A stretch of DNA of 64,000 nt from JAPOXR01 sp965116115 (GCA_965116115.1 OZ220486.1:1364001-1428000), one strand, 5' to 3'. Shown: positions 33,689 through 42,631, counted from the first letter of the stretch. Numbers and translations: made by a program. Notes: generated by a model from the letters alone, not told the origin.

Positions 33689-36124
33689 ATGGCTTTCACG
33701 AGTCGCGGCAGGTGTGGGGCTTGCCGGGTGTTAAAGAGGATTGTCGGTTGCTTGGTTCTGTACCTCGCCTTGGCGGGCTGCGAGGGAGGATCAGGGAGCG
33801 TCGGCCCCCTTTCCCGGACACCTGACCCAGTTGGAGGGGATCCGCCGTCCGGTCCCGCGGGTGTCGGCCCCCTTTCCCGGATACCCGCCCCTGCAGGCGG
33901 AGATCCGCCGCTGCCGCCCTGCCCGGCCGGCACCGTCGACACCCGTCCTTCCCTTAATCGCTGTATCGCGAGAGATGAGTTTCTGGAGAAGGCGAGGGAA
34001 TGGTCCCGGGACTACAGGGGCGAATCGGATTTCCAGAACCAGTGGGGTCTGGAGACTATCGGTGCCGACCGCGCCTATGCCCATCTGCGCCTTCTCAAGG
34101 GAGTTCGCGCTGAGCCCGGTGAGGGCGTCACCATTGGCTTCATCGACAGCGGCATCGACAAGAATCATCCCGCTTTCCGGGACACCGCCGTTACCGAGAC
34201 ATTCCTGCCCGGAGCGAAAGACGAAACCGGCAGCGAATCCTCCCATGGAACCATGGTCGCCAGCGTTGCGGCCGGTGATCGGGTGTTATTTGATCCCAAT
34301 AGCCATCACGGAGTGGCTTGGGGCGCCGATATCGCCATGTTCGCCATTCCGCTGGGCAGCGGGGGCGGCGCCTATGAGCCCATTTCTCTCGCACAGTTAG
34401 ACAACCGAGACTTCTACGATTCTGAAGAGTTCAAACGCGTTCTGGGGTCACAGATCGATATTTTGAATCTAAGCATCGGCTATACCGGAAATATCGAGGA
34501 TTACAGCGAAAGCCAGTTACGCCGGAATTACGACAGATCTATCGCCGTTCTCGCTCAGAAAAACACCCAGGAGAAGACAATAATTGTCTGGAGCGCAAGC
34601 AACGACCACGGAGTCATATGCGACCCCGCCCGGGTCGGAGCCACACGGTGCGTCAAAGACGGCGCCAATCACGTTGTCAGTGCCTCCTCCCCCGGGTTGC
34701 GGGCCGGTATGCCCGCCCGCATCGCGGAACTGCGGGGCCACTGGATTGCGGTCGTCGCAGTGAAGCAGGACGGTTCCATCGCGGATTTTTCCAATCGCTG
34801 CGGCATCGCCGCCGACTACTGTATCGCCGCGCCGGGCGTGGAGGTTCAGACCGCCGATTTCGGACCTATCCGTCAGCCAGGCGGTGTCTGGCAAAGCGGT
34901 GTCCGGCAATGGAAAATCGCGAACGGAACATCCTTTTCCGCGCCGATGGTCAGCGGGGGCTTGGCGATCATGAAACAGTTGTTCCGGGGGCAGCTTTCCA
35001 ACACCGATCTGGTAACCCGTTTGTTCACCACGGCCGACAAGACGGGCATCCATGCCGACCGGTCCGTCTACGGCCAGGGTCTTATGGACTTGGGCGCCGC
35101 CACGAGTCCTTGGGGCGTGGCCAGCTTCAGGGGAACCGGCCGGGCGGTGGCGGAGTGGGGCGAACCGGCTGGTGTGGCGGGTTCCGCCATACACCCGGGC
35201 TCGGCCTTAGGAGACAGCCTGGGCCACGCTCTCGGGGGGCGCGAAATCGCCGCCTTTGACGACTTGGGCGCGCCTTTCTGGTTCGCCGCCGGCGACTTCG
35301 TGCGGCCGTCCCCGCAGGACACCGCGTCCGCCCGCCTGCGCAGGCTCTTCGCTGATCCCGTGGACACACAGCCGGAGGACGACTCCCGATGGCCGAACGT
35401 CCGGATTGCCGGCCGGGAATCCGGCCATCTCACGCTTGCTGAAGGGGCTCTCCGCTTCAATCTCCCCACGCCCCAAGACTGGTCCGCCGTCCTACTTCAC
35501 CGGCCGCGGGCAGGAGGGAACAGGCCCCTTTCCAGCTTCGCAGCGGAATGGCAGCCGGCCGGCCAGCCGGCGGTCTCCCTGCAAGCCGGCTGGCTCGCGG
35601 AACAGGACAGCCTGCTGGGCGCCTCTGCCTCCGGGGCTTTCGGGCGGCTCTCCGGTCACACCGCGTTCGTCTCGGCCGGTCTGGAGGCGGACGGCCCTCC
35701 GGGGTGGCTGCTGACGGCACGGGGGGAGATGGGCATCGCGCGTCCGGATCCCACCGGCGGAACGCTGATCCGCGATGTCTCCACACTGCGCACCAACGCC
35801 TTCCGTCTTGCGGCTGAGCGCGCCCTTTCCCCAAGGGGCGCGACGACCGTACGGTTCTCCGTGGAACAACCGCTCCGCGTCCAGCGGGGGACAGCGATCC
35901 TTGATTTGCCGAGGGGCCGCACCCTCGGCGGAAGAGTAGTGGGTGAGACTATCGGCGTCGGGCTTGCGCCGACGGGCCGGCAACTGGACCTGCGCGCGCG
36001 GATAGATCATTCACTGGCCGACGGCGCGCTTTCCTTCGAGTCCGTCTGGAGCCGGCAGCCAGGCCACCGGGCGGACGCGTCGGCGGAGTGGACGGTTTCG
36101 GTGGGATGGAGAAGACAATTCTGA
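33689..36124 (+). CDS. S8 (subtilisin-like) serine protease with lipobox and C-terminal autotransporter-type barrel
   Basis: About 811 residues. A hydrophobic signal ends in a lipobox, LVLYLALAGCEGG. Then comes a Pro/Gly-rich linker holding two copies of GPLSR(T/I)P.P.GGDPP. The subtilisin domain has all three catalytic segments: Asp in TIGFIDSGID, His in SSHGTMVASVAAG and Ser in NGTSFSAPMVSGGLAI. From about residue 500 the sequence turns into alternating beta-strands and ends SVGWRRQF with a terminal Phe, as in outer-membrane barrels. The start is uncertain: ATG 33689 is used; GTG 33728 would give a more compact lipoprotein signal. It probably acts on the cell surface. Confidence 0.88.
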   Translation: MAFTSRGRCGACRVLKRIVGCLVLYLALAGCEGGSGSVGPLSRTPDPVGGDPPSGPAGVGPLSRIPAPAGGDPPLPPCPAGTVDTRPSLNRCIARDEFLEKAREWSRDYRGESDFQNQWGLETIGADRAYAHLRLLKGVRAEPGEGVTIGFIDSGIDKNHPAFRDTAVTETFLPGAKDETGSESSHGTMVASVAAGDRVLFDPNSHHGVAWGADIAMFAIPLGSGGGAYEPISLAQLDNRDFYDSEEFKRVLGSQIDILNLSIGYTGNIEDYSESQLRRNYDRSIAVLAQKNTQEKTIIVWSASNDHGVICDPARVGATRCVKDGANHVVSASSPGLRAGMPARIAELRGHWIAVVAVKQDGSIADFSNRCGIAADYCIAAPGVEVQTADFGPIRQPGGVWQSGVRQWKIANGTSFSAPMVSGGLAIMKQLFRGQLSNTDLVTRLFTTADKTGIHADRSVYGQGLMDLGAATSPWGVASFRGTGRAVAEWGEPAGVAGSAIHPGSALGDSLGHALGGREIAAFDDLGAPFWFAAGDFVRPSPQDTASARLRRLFADPVDTQPEDDSRWPNVRIAGRESGHLTLAEGALRFNLPTPQDWSAVLLHRPRAGGNRPLSSFAAEWQPAGQPAVSLQAGWLAEQDSLLGASASGAFGRLSGHTAFVSAGLEADGPPGWLLTARGEMGIARPDPTGGTLIRDVSTLRTNAFRLAAERALSPRGATTVRFSVEQPLRVQRGTAILDLPRGRTLGGRVVGETIGVGLAPTGRQLDLRARIDHSLADGALSFESVWSRQPGHRADASAEWTVSVGWRRQF

Positions 36125-37596
36125 CGCAGACGGCGGAGGGCAAGCGCGGTATTTTTGCCCCGCATTGACGGCGGGTCGGACCGGGACGCGTCCTTATATA
36201 TATCTTGCCGCGGCTGATTGTCCCGCCTCGAAACTAAATGGAACTTCATCAGCCGAAGCAAAGGATATGTTAATTATATCAGAGAGTTAGCTGATCTCAA
36301 GGCAGTTTCCTACCAAGAACGTTTTGCCGATGTCGATATCAAGCAGTGAGAAAGCCTTTCGCTGCAGAGCGGGGTCGGTTCCGCGATGATGTGGAAGCAG
36401 CAGCCGGGAGCGGCGGAGATGCCAATGCGGATCAGGGCCATCGTCGCGAGATCGTCGAGCAGCGTATCAAGGCAATGCACGGGTAAGCCATCACGGATCA
36501 TCCTGCCGCAGCGCTGTCGGTAACTGCGGTCCCAGCGGCCGGCAGTGTCTCGGTTCGAAATTCTGCAAGTGGATGAAATGCAGCGAAGCTGTGTGAAAAA
36601 GCAAGGGCTGAATTTTCCCGAATCGCCCTTGAATTCGGAACATCGATGTTGACCAGTTGCCGGATCGAGTTCTTTCGGGAATCGTGATATTGGCCTTGTG
36701 CCGCTGATCGGCGGCGCCGGCTGACGCGCGATCCAGCCTCATTTCCAGCGGAGATGGCGTCGCATCCGAGCCGTGCATCGGTCTTTTGGAGCGCAGACTG
36801 GCCGTTCGGACGAGGGTATGCCGGCCGCATCGGCTCTTGCAGCATACGACAGAAGCGACAACCATGACCGATTCCGCAGGGCAGGAAGACGCTGAACAAG
36901 CGCGTCCGCGTGCTCTCGGAACAATGGAAGCGCATTGAAACGGCCGCCAGAGAATCACCCTGACGGCCAATCAGTTCCTGGTCGAATTCGTCATTGAAGC
37001 TCCCGACCGACGGGATCTCTTCGCCGCCGCCCGAATTCAGGTCGGAAGGGCGTCGCTGTTCATCATTCAGGACATGATAACAGAAGGACGGAAAGACGAA
37101 GACCGCGTGGGTCGGTCGCGACATCCCAGAGCCAGACAGCCTCAACGACCGTGCGCCGCAATGTCGCTCGGCCTGTCCGTCATGACTTCATGCCCCATGC
37201 CGATTCCCTCCGTCTGCCGGCTTTGCCCGCACGACCGCAGCGAACCTGTCGCGGCAGTCCGCAACCGACCCCGAGGCCGGTTGCGGACGAGCACCGTCAA
37301 GAAAGGTCGGGAGTGTATTCTCCGGCGACGGGGCCGAGCGGCTCATAACGCGAATCGCCTTGCGGCCCCGGCGCCGATCCGCAACACGGGCATTCAGGTT
37401 TCGAACGAGCTGAACGAACTTCGGGCTGCAGACCATGTTCGTATTGGTAGTGTCCTCCCCTTGCTCATGGACAGGCAGGCGGATAACGTGGCCACGCGTT
37501 CGACGCGGCCGTTCCGGGAAATTCGGAGCCGCGACAGGTTGAGGTCCCGTGCGCTCCGCTTGGCCGCAGGTTCCGGCGCCGCGAAGGGAGAGACCG
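36125..37596. other. Eroded region with no recognisable intact gene
   Basis: About 1.47 kb with short open frames on both strands. Some minus-strand pieces (for example 36310-36501, DDLATMALIRIGISAAPG) look like broken protein, perhaps a transposase, but no family can be named. The ribosome-binding site AGGGAGA at its end serves the next gene. Confidence 0.4.
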
Positions 37597-39156
37597 ATGA
37601 CCCGCCGCCGTCTTCCGATCGGGATCCAGGACTTTCGGGCGATCCGAAGCGAGGACTTCTACTATGTCGACAAGACGTCGCTCGTCCGGCGGCTGGTGGA
37701 CGAGGGGCGCCATTATTTCCTGTCCCGTCCGCGCCGCTTCGGCAAGAGTCTGCTGCTCGACACGCTGCGGTCGCTGTTCGCCGGTCACGAATCCTTGTTT
37801 CGGGGACTGGACATCCACCCTCATTGGGACTGGTCCTTAAAGCATCCGGTTGTGCGGCTGAGCTTCGGCGGAAAGTACAACGAACCCGGGGACATCGAGC
37901 GCAACATCCTGACCCAACTCGAACTGGTCGAACGCAATGCCGGCCTCCGGCCCGCTTCCTGCAGGACCGGACCCGAACGTCTTCTCGATCTTCTTGACCG
38001 CCTTCACGGCGCCGCACGGCGGCAGGTCGTGGTGCTGGTGGACGAGTACGACAAGCCTATCCTCGACGTGCTCCACGATCCGGAGCTTGCGACGGCCAAC
38101 CGGGACTACCTGCGCGGCTTCTACGGCATCGTCAAAGACAGCGCCGAACATGTCCGCTTCGTCTTCTTCACTGGTGTCAGCATGTTTTCCAAGGTCAGCC
38201 TGTTCTCGGGGCTCAATAATCTGAAAGACATCAGCCTCGATCCGCGTTTCGCCACGATCTGCGGCTATCGCGACAAGGATCTGGACCAGGTCTTCGGCCC
38301 CGAACTGGACGGGCTGGACCGCGACGAGATCCGTTCCTGGTACAACGGTTACTGCTGGAGGGGCGGAGAGCGGGTTTACAATCCCTATGATGTGCTCCTG
38401 CTGCTCGACAGCAGGGAATTCCGTCCCTACTGGTTCGAGACCGGATCACCGAACTTCCTTCTTCGGGCGCTGATGGAGAAGTCCGTGAGCCCGATGGAAC
38501 TGGAGGGACGACTGGCGGACATATCACAGCTCTCGAAGTTCGATGTCGGCGACATCGACATCAAGGCGCTGCTCTTCCAGACCGGCTATCTGACCATCTC
38601 GGGAGAGGAGAAACAGGGCCACAGGATCCTCTGCCGGTTGGACTATCCCAACTTTGAGGTCCGGCTCAGCCTGAACGACGAGCTGCTTGCCTGGTTGGGG
38701 AAGAAGGACGCCGAGCCGCTGGAGCGGGGGCGGGAGTTCTGCGCGTCGCTGCAGGCGAACGACTTCGCGGGCTTCGGCGAGAGGCTCCGTGCCTGGCTCT
38801 CGGGGATCCACCAGTGGCATGCGAAGGGCGGTCTGGCGCGCTACGAGGCCTGGTATGCGAGCCTTCTCTACATGTGCCTGCGCGCGGCCGGGGCAGACCT
38901 CAGCGTGGAGGAGGCCTCGCATCGCGGCCGCGCGGACATGGTGGTGCGTCTCGGCGGGCAGGTCTTCGTGCTGGAGTTCAAGATGGCCGACGGCGAGGAG
39001 GACGGCGCTGCCGCGCTTGATGCGGCGATGACGCAGATGCGCGAGCGGGGCTATGCGGAGACGTACCGCGGCCACGACGGCCCGGTCCACCTCATAGGCG
39101 TGGCCTGCGGGCGCGAGGCGCGGAACCTTCTCGACCTCCGCGCCGAGGTCGCATGA
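37597..39156 (+). CDS. AAA-ATPase-like / PD-(D/E)XK nuclease protein (AAA-ATPase_like plus PDDEXK_9)
   Basis: A 519-residue two-domain protein. The N-terminal AAA-ATPase_like domain starts LPIGIQDFRAIRSEDFYYVD (shortened). Its Walker A-like loop is SRPRRFGKSLLLDTL and Walker B is QVVVLVDEYDKPILD. RSWYNGYCWRGGERVYNPYD and FETGSPNFLLRAL are family hallmarks. The C-terminal nuclease motif is HRGRADMVVRLGG then VFVLEFKMADG (Asp, Glu-x-Lys). The start follows AGGGAGA. The family is abundant in Bacteroidetes and scattered elsewhere, often multicopy and mobile; its function is not established. Confidence 0.9.
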   Translation: MTRRRLPIGIQDFRAIRSEDFYYVDKTSLVRRLVDEGRHYFLSRPRRFGKSLLLDTLRSLFAGHESLFRGLDIHPHWDWSLKHPVVRLSFGGKYNEPGDIERNILTQLELVERNAGLRPASCRTGPERLLDLLDRLHGAARRQVVVLVDEYDKPILDVLHDPELATANRDYLRGFYGIVKDSAEHVRFVFFTGVSMFSKVSLFSGLNNLKDISLDPRFATICGYRDKDLDQVFGPELDGLDRDEIRSWYNGYCWRGGERVYNPYDVLLLLDSREFRPYWFETGSPNFLLRALMEKSVSPMELEGRLADISQLSKFDVGDIDIKALLFQTGYLTISGEEKQGHRILCRLDYPNFEVRLSLNDELLAWLGKKDAEPLERGREFCASLQANDFAGFGERLRAWLSGIHQWHAKGGLARYEAWYASLLYMCLRAAGADLSVEEASHRGRADMVVRLGGQVFVLEFKMADGEEDGAAALDAAMTQMRERGYAETYRGHDGPVHLIGVACGREARNLLDLRAEVA

Positions 39157-39532
39157 GCGGGTTCCGCGATCGCACCGCCGCTGACCTTTCATGATCGGAT
39201 TCTGTCCGCGGATTCATGCGGGGACCAAGTTGTGTCGGCCCCGTCCCGGCGGAAACAGGACAGCGCATCTGCGGATGAGCGATGAAATGAAAGTTCGCTG
39301 CAGCCTCCCGCCGGACGCGCCCCAGCCCCAGTGGATAATTCCTGATGGAATTGTCCTTGGCTTGATTCATATTGAGGGAATCAGATCAGTAAGCCTGAGT
39401 TTGGTCAGGGAGTTACAGGCGATAGCCTTGGCGGCGCAGGAATTTGTGGTTGCAACCGGACGGCGAGTGGATTAAAATGAACATTCTCTGATTCGATTCG
39501 CGTCATGTATCCTCCGGATGTAGGCGCGTGTT
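39157..39532. other. Accessory-to-core junction with an IS-like repeat
   Basis: No gene is seen. 39330-39377 repeats, inverted, the segment at 15375-15432 beside the IS5-like remnant; both copies can fold into a hairpin around AATTCC/GGAATT. No secE or tRNA gene, which normally precede nusG, is present. Confidence 0.5.
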
Positions 39533-39561
39533 TTGTTGTGGCGATAACCAAACGATATTAA
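39533..39561 (+). promoter_or_regulatory. Candidate promoter for nusG and the rplK operon
   Basis: TTGTTG (39533-39538) and TATTAA (39556-39561) are spaced 17 bp apart and lie 47 bp upstream of the nusG start. Both hexamers match the sigma-70 consensus only partly. Confidence 0.35.
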
Positions 39562-39571
39562 CTACAGATTG

Positions 39572-39593
39572 TTGCCTGCCCGGAGGCAGGCAA
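39572..39593 (+). promoter_or_regulatory. Leader hairpin directly before the nusG ribosome-binding site
   Basis: TTGCCTGCC and GGCAGGCAA form a perfect 9-bp stem with a CGGA loop. The AAGGAA ribosome-binding site starts at the next base. If the promoter above is real the hairpin is at the very 5' end of the mRNA, where it could stabilise the transcript or affect translation. Confidence 0.45.
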
Positions 39594-39607
39594 AAGGAAT
39601 TTGCGGT

Positions 39608-40141
39608 ATGGCGATGCGCTGGTATTCGGTGAGCGTTCTCACGAACTTCGAAAAACGCGTTGCCGGGCAGATCGCGGCCGAAGCCGCGCGGAACGGGCTT
39701 GACGACGATATCGATCAGATCCTCGTGCCGACTGAAGAGGTGATTGAACTGCGCCGCGGCAAAAAAATCAGCCGGGAGCGCCGCTTCATGCCGGGGTACG
39801 TCCTTGTCAGGATGCGGATGTCCGACGCCGGCTACCACCTCATCAAGTCGCTCAGCCGGGTCACGGGATTTCTGGGGCCGGTCGGACGTCCGTCGCCGCT
39901 GCGCGACGAAGAGGTGGACTCGATCCTGAGGCGAGCCGAGCAGGGCGCGAGCCAGCCGAGGGCGCTGATATCTTTCGATGTCGGTGAGATCGTCGCCGTG
40001 ACCGACGGTCCGTTCGAGGGATTCTCCGGGATGGTCGAGGAAGTGGATGAGTCCGCGGCGCGGCTGAAAGTGTCGGTTTCGATCTTCGGCCGGGCGACGC
40101 CGGTGGATTTGGAATATACGCAGGTGTCCAAGCAGGTCTGA
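39608..40141 (+). CDS. nusG: Transcription termination/antitermination factor NusG
   Basis: A 177-residue NusG with the NGN domain (RWYSVSVLTNFEKRVA; RRFMPGYVLVRMRM; VTGFLGPVGRPSPL) and a C-terminal KOW domain (FDVGEIVAVTDGPFEGFSGM shortened; RATPVDLEYTQVSKQV). It binds RNA polymerase at the beta' clamp helices and links to Rho and ribosomal S10. The ATG at 39608 is preceded by AAGGAA. It begins the rplK-rpoC cluster but lacks its usual upstream neighbours secE and tRNA-Trp. Confidence 0.96.
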   Translation: MAMRWYSVSVLTNFEKRVAGQIAAEAARNGLDDDIDQILVPTEEVIELRRGKKISRERRFMPGYVLVRMRMSDAGYHLIKSLSRVTGFLGPVGRPSPLRDEEVDSILRRAEQGASQPRALISFDVGEIVAVTDGPFEGFSGMVEEVDESAARLKVSVSIFGRATPVDLEYTQVSKQV

Positions 40142-40186
40142 CAGGCGCGCGCGCCTGTCCCGCCGGACAGGAACTGAGAGGGGCCG

Positions 40187-40615
40187 ATGGCCAAGAAACT
40201 TGCCGGAAAACTGAAGCTGCGGGTGCCCGCGGGCCAGGCGAAGCCCGCTCCGCCGGTCGGGCCCGCGCTGGGACAGCGAGGCCTCAACATCATGGAGTTC
40301 TGCAAGGCTTTCAACGCGCAGACCCAGCATCTGGATCCCGGCGCGCCGTGTCCGACGGAAATCACCTATTTTCAGGACAAGTCATTCGCGATTTCAGTCA
40401 AAACGCCGACGGCCGCCTGGTTTCTCAAGAAAGCGGCCGGAACCGAATCGGGATCCGAGACGCCGGGCCGCAGCGTCGCGGCTTCCGTAACTCCGGCCCA
40501 GGTCCGCAAGATCGCCGAAGCGAAACTTGCCGATCTGAATACGAATGATCTGGATGCGGCGGTGAATATCGTGCTCGGTTCGGCCCGCTCCATGGGAATC
40601 GAAGTGAAAGGCTGA
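40187..40615 (+). CDS. rplK: Ribosomal protein uL11
   Basis: A 142-residue 50S protein of the GTPase-associated centre. It carries KLRVPAGQAKPAPPVGPALG and the C-terminal rRNA-binding segment TDLEA-like NDLDAAVNIVLGSARSMGIE. Normal length. A GAGAGGGG box precedes the ATG; rplA begins 4 bp after the stop. Confidence 0.98.
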   Translation: MAKKLAGKLKLRVPAGQAKPAPPVGPALGQRGLNIMEFCKAFNAQTQHLDPGAPCPTEITYFQDKSFAISVKTPTAAWFLKKAAGTESGSETPGRSVAASVTPAQVRKIAEAKLADLNTNDLDAAVNIVLGSARSMGIEVKG

Positions 40616-40619
40616 TCAG

Positions 40620-41318
40620 ATGGCGAAGAGAGGGAAACGGATCCGCGCGGCCCGTGCGGCGGCGGCCGGCAGGGAGGCCGCCTCGGTTGAAGACGCGGTC
40701 GCTCTGGTGAAGGAGCAGGCGACGGCGAAATTCGACGAGACCGTCGAAGTCGCGGTCAATCTCGGCGTGGATCCGCGCCATGCGGATCAGATGGTCCGGG
40801 GCACGGTCGCGCTCCCGAACGGCACCGGCAAGACGGTCAGGGTGGCGGTCTTCGCCCGTGACGCCAAGGCTGAGGAAGCGGCCGAGGCCGGAGCCGATAT
40901 CGTCGGGGCCGAGGATCTCATGGAGGCCGTGCAGCGCGGCGAGATTAATTTCGACCGCTGCATCGCGACTCCCGACATGATGCCGGTCGTCGGCCGGCTC
41001 GGCAGAATTCTCGGACCGCGCAACCTGATGCCGAATCCACGGGTCGGCACTGTGACTCCCGATGTGTCCCGCGCCGTGGCCAATGCCAAGGCCGGCGAGG
41101 TTCAGTTCCGGGTGGAGCGCGCGGGGATAGTTCATGGCGGAGTCGGCAAGGTTTCGTTCGGGGATGCCGAGCTCGTCGAGAATATACGCGCCTTTCTCAA
41201 CGCCGTTTCCCAGGCGAAACCGCCGGGAGCGAAAGGGAAATACGTCAGAAAAATCGCTGTCAGCTCCTCAATGGGGCCGGGCGTGGAGGTCGATCCGGGA
41301 TCGGCGTTTGGAAATTAG
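40620..41318 (+). CDS. rplA: Ribosomal protein uL1
   Basis: A 232-residue 50S stalk protein. Recognised by FDETVEVAVNLGVDPRHADQ, GRLGRILGPRNLMPNPRVGT and VGKVSF. In many bacteria L1 represses translation of its own L11-L1 mRNA by binding a mimic of its rRNA site. It lies 4 bp after rplK; a 245-bp leader separates it from rplJ. Confidence 0.98.
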   Translation: MAKRGKRIRAARAAAAGREAASVEDAVALVKEQATAKFDETVEVAVNLGVDPRHADQMVRGTVALPNGTGKTVRVAVFARDAKAEEAAEAGADIVGAEDLMEAVQRGEINFDRCIATPDMMPVVGRLGRILGPRNLMPNPRVGTVTPDVSRAVANAKAGEVQFRVERAGIVHGGVGKVSFGDAELVENIRAFLNAVSQAKPPGAKGKYVRKIAVSSSMGPGVEVDPGSAFGN

Positions 41319-41563
41319 GAGATTCTTCCGCCCCGTTGCCGGGGCGGGGAAACCGGCGGCGCGCTGTCTGCGATCCGCCGGACTGTCCGAGACGGCGGGT
41401 GCCGCGCGGCGGCGTAAATCCTGCCTGAGACGGGAAAGCCAAGGATCGCTCGGAACTGCCGAGAGAAACCGGTTGAACCTGAAGTCTGGGATGGAAGCCG
41501 GCCCGCCGGGCCGGTGTAATCGAGCCGGGAGGGGCGACCTTCCCTTTAACTGGAGCAATACAC
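41319..41563 (+). promoter_or_regulatory. rplJ leader region (probable L10 autoregulatory RNA)
   Basis: This 245-bp untranslated gap before rplJ has the position and size of the L10(L12) mRNA-binding leader that controls rplJL translation in many bacteria. A CCGCCCCG / CGGGGCGG hairpin lies near 41328-41347. The function is inferred from position; the L10-binding kink-turn was not verified. Confidence 0.5.
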
Positions 41564-42079
41564 GTGGATAGAGCCCGAAAAGAACAGGTGGTCGAAGAGC
41601 TCGGCCATATCTTCGAGAGCTCTGGCGTGGTCGTGGTTTCGCACTATGCCGGACTCACGGTCGCCGAGATGGAGGATTTCCGGAACCGCATGCGGGAAGC
41701 CGGAGGCTCCGTGCGTGTCGCCAAGAACAGGCTCGCGAAAATCGCGCTGAAGAAATCGCGGTGCGGCGGCGTCGTGGACATCATGAACGGAATGACGGTT
41801 CTCGCCTATTCGGAAGATCCCGTGACGGCGGCGAAAGTCACCGAATCGTTCGCCAAGCACAACGGCAAACTGGAAATTCTCGGCGGCGCCATGGGCGCCT
41901 CCGTGCTTGACCGGGCGGGTGTCAAATCCGTCTCGGCGATGCCGTCCCGCGAAGAGCTGCTGTCCATGATCGCCGGCTGCGTCATCGCGCCTGCCGCGGG
42001 CCTTGCCGCATCGGCGGGGGCGCCGGCGTCGGACATCGCGTCGATTCTCAGCACGATTGAAGAGCGCGGGCCGGCTTAG
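41564..42079 (+). CDS. rplJ: Ribosomal protein uL10
   Basis: A 171-residue stalk base protein. It starts with GTG (DRARKEQVVEELGHIFES) and contains VVVSHYAGLTVAEMEDFRNR and RVAKNRLAKIAL. The C-terminal helix binds L7/L12 dimers. Co-transcribed with rplL, 77 bp downstream. Confidence 0.97.
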   Translation: MDRARKEQVVEELGHIFESSGVVVVSHYAGLTVAEMEDFRNRMREAGGSVRVAKNRLAKIALKKSRCGGVVDIMNGMTVLAYSEDPVTAAKVTESFAKHNGKLEILGGAMGASVLDRAGVKSVSAMPSREELLSMIAGCVIAPAAGLAASAGAPASDIASILSTIEERGPA

Positions 42080-42156
42080 CGGACGGCGAAGTGAATTCCG
42101 GCTTGGCGGAGTCAGAATGCGCCGGGCCACAGAGATGGAGTTAGGAATCAAACGAA

Positions 42157-42537
42157 ATGGCAGATCTGAAAAAACTTGCCGAGGAAATCGTCGGGCTGAC
42201 GTTGCTTGAAGCGCAGCAGCTCAAGGACATTCTCAAAACGGAGTACGGCATAGAGCCCGCCGCCGGCGGGGCGGTTGTCATGGCCGGGCCGGGAGGCGCG
42301 GAAGGCGGCGAACAGGCCGAGGAACAGACGGAATTCGATGTGATACTGAAGGCCGCGGGCAGCCAGAAGGTGCCGGTGATCAAAGAAGTCAGAGCGATAA
42401 CCGGGCTCGGCCTGAAAGAGGCCAAGGAACTGGTGGAGGCCGGCGGGAAGGCGGTCAAGGAAGCCGTTTCCAAGGAAGAGGCTGAAGAGTTGAAGAACAA
42501 GCTGGAAGCCGTCGGGGCCGAAGTCGAGGTCAAATAA
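42157..42537 (+). CDS. rplL: Ribosomal protein bL12 (L7/L12)
   Basis: A 126-residue stalk protein. It has the N-terminal dimer domain (LAEEIVGLTLLEAQQLKDIL), an Ala/Gly-rich hinge around residues 40-50, and the C-terminal domain with EFDVILKAAGSQKVPVIKEV and GLGLKEAKELVEAGGKAVKE. This domain recruits translation GTPases. Confidence 0.98.
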   Translation: MADLKKLAEEIVGLTLLEAQQLKDILKTEYGIEPAAGGAVVMAGPGGAEGGEQAEEQTEFDVILKAAGSQKVPVIKEVRAITGLGLKEAKELVEAGGKAVKEAVSKEEAEELKNKLEAVGAEVEVK

Positions 42538-42557
42538 GGCTCCGGATCAACCAGTTT

Positions 42558-42586
42558 CCGGCCGGAGCGTTTCCATCTCCGGCCGG
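42558..42586 (+). terminator. First rplL-rpoB intergenic hairpin (attenuator candidate)
   Basis: A perfect 10-bp stem CCGGCCGGAG / CTCCGGCCGG with a 9-nt loop. It lacks a T-tract. The rplL-rpoB gap is a classic site of partial termination or RNase processing that sets ribosomal-protein versus polymerase levels. Confidence 0.55.
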
Positions 42587-42593
42587 TTCCGCT

Positions 42594-42631
42594 CCTTCGG
42601 CGCGGCTGCCCGGCGGCAGCTCCGCCGAAGG
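42594..42631 (+). terminator. Second, nested rplL-rpoB hairpin
   Basis: The outer stem CCTTCGGCG / CGCCGAAGG encloses an inner stem GCTGCC / GGCAGC with a CGGC loop. Together with the hairpin at 42558-42586 it forms a two-structure attenuator or processing site. Confidence 0.5.

Noticed and set aside
39157..39607. Possible secE or tRNA-Trp upstream of nusG
   Set aside because: Searched by eye for a single-helix protein of about 65 residues and for a tRNA cloverleaf; neither found.
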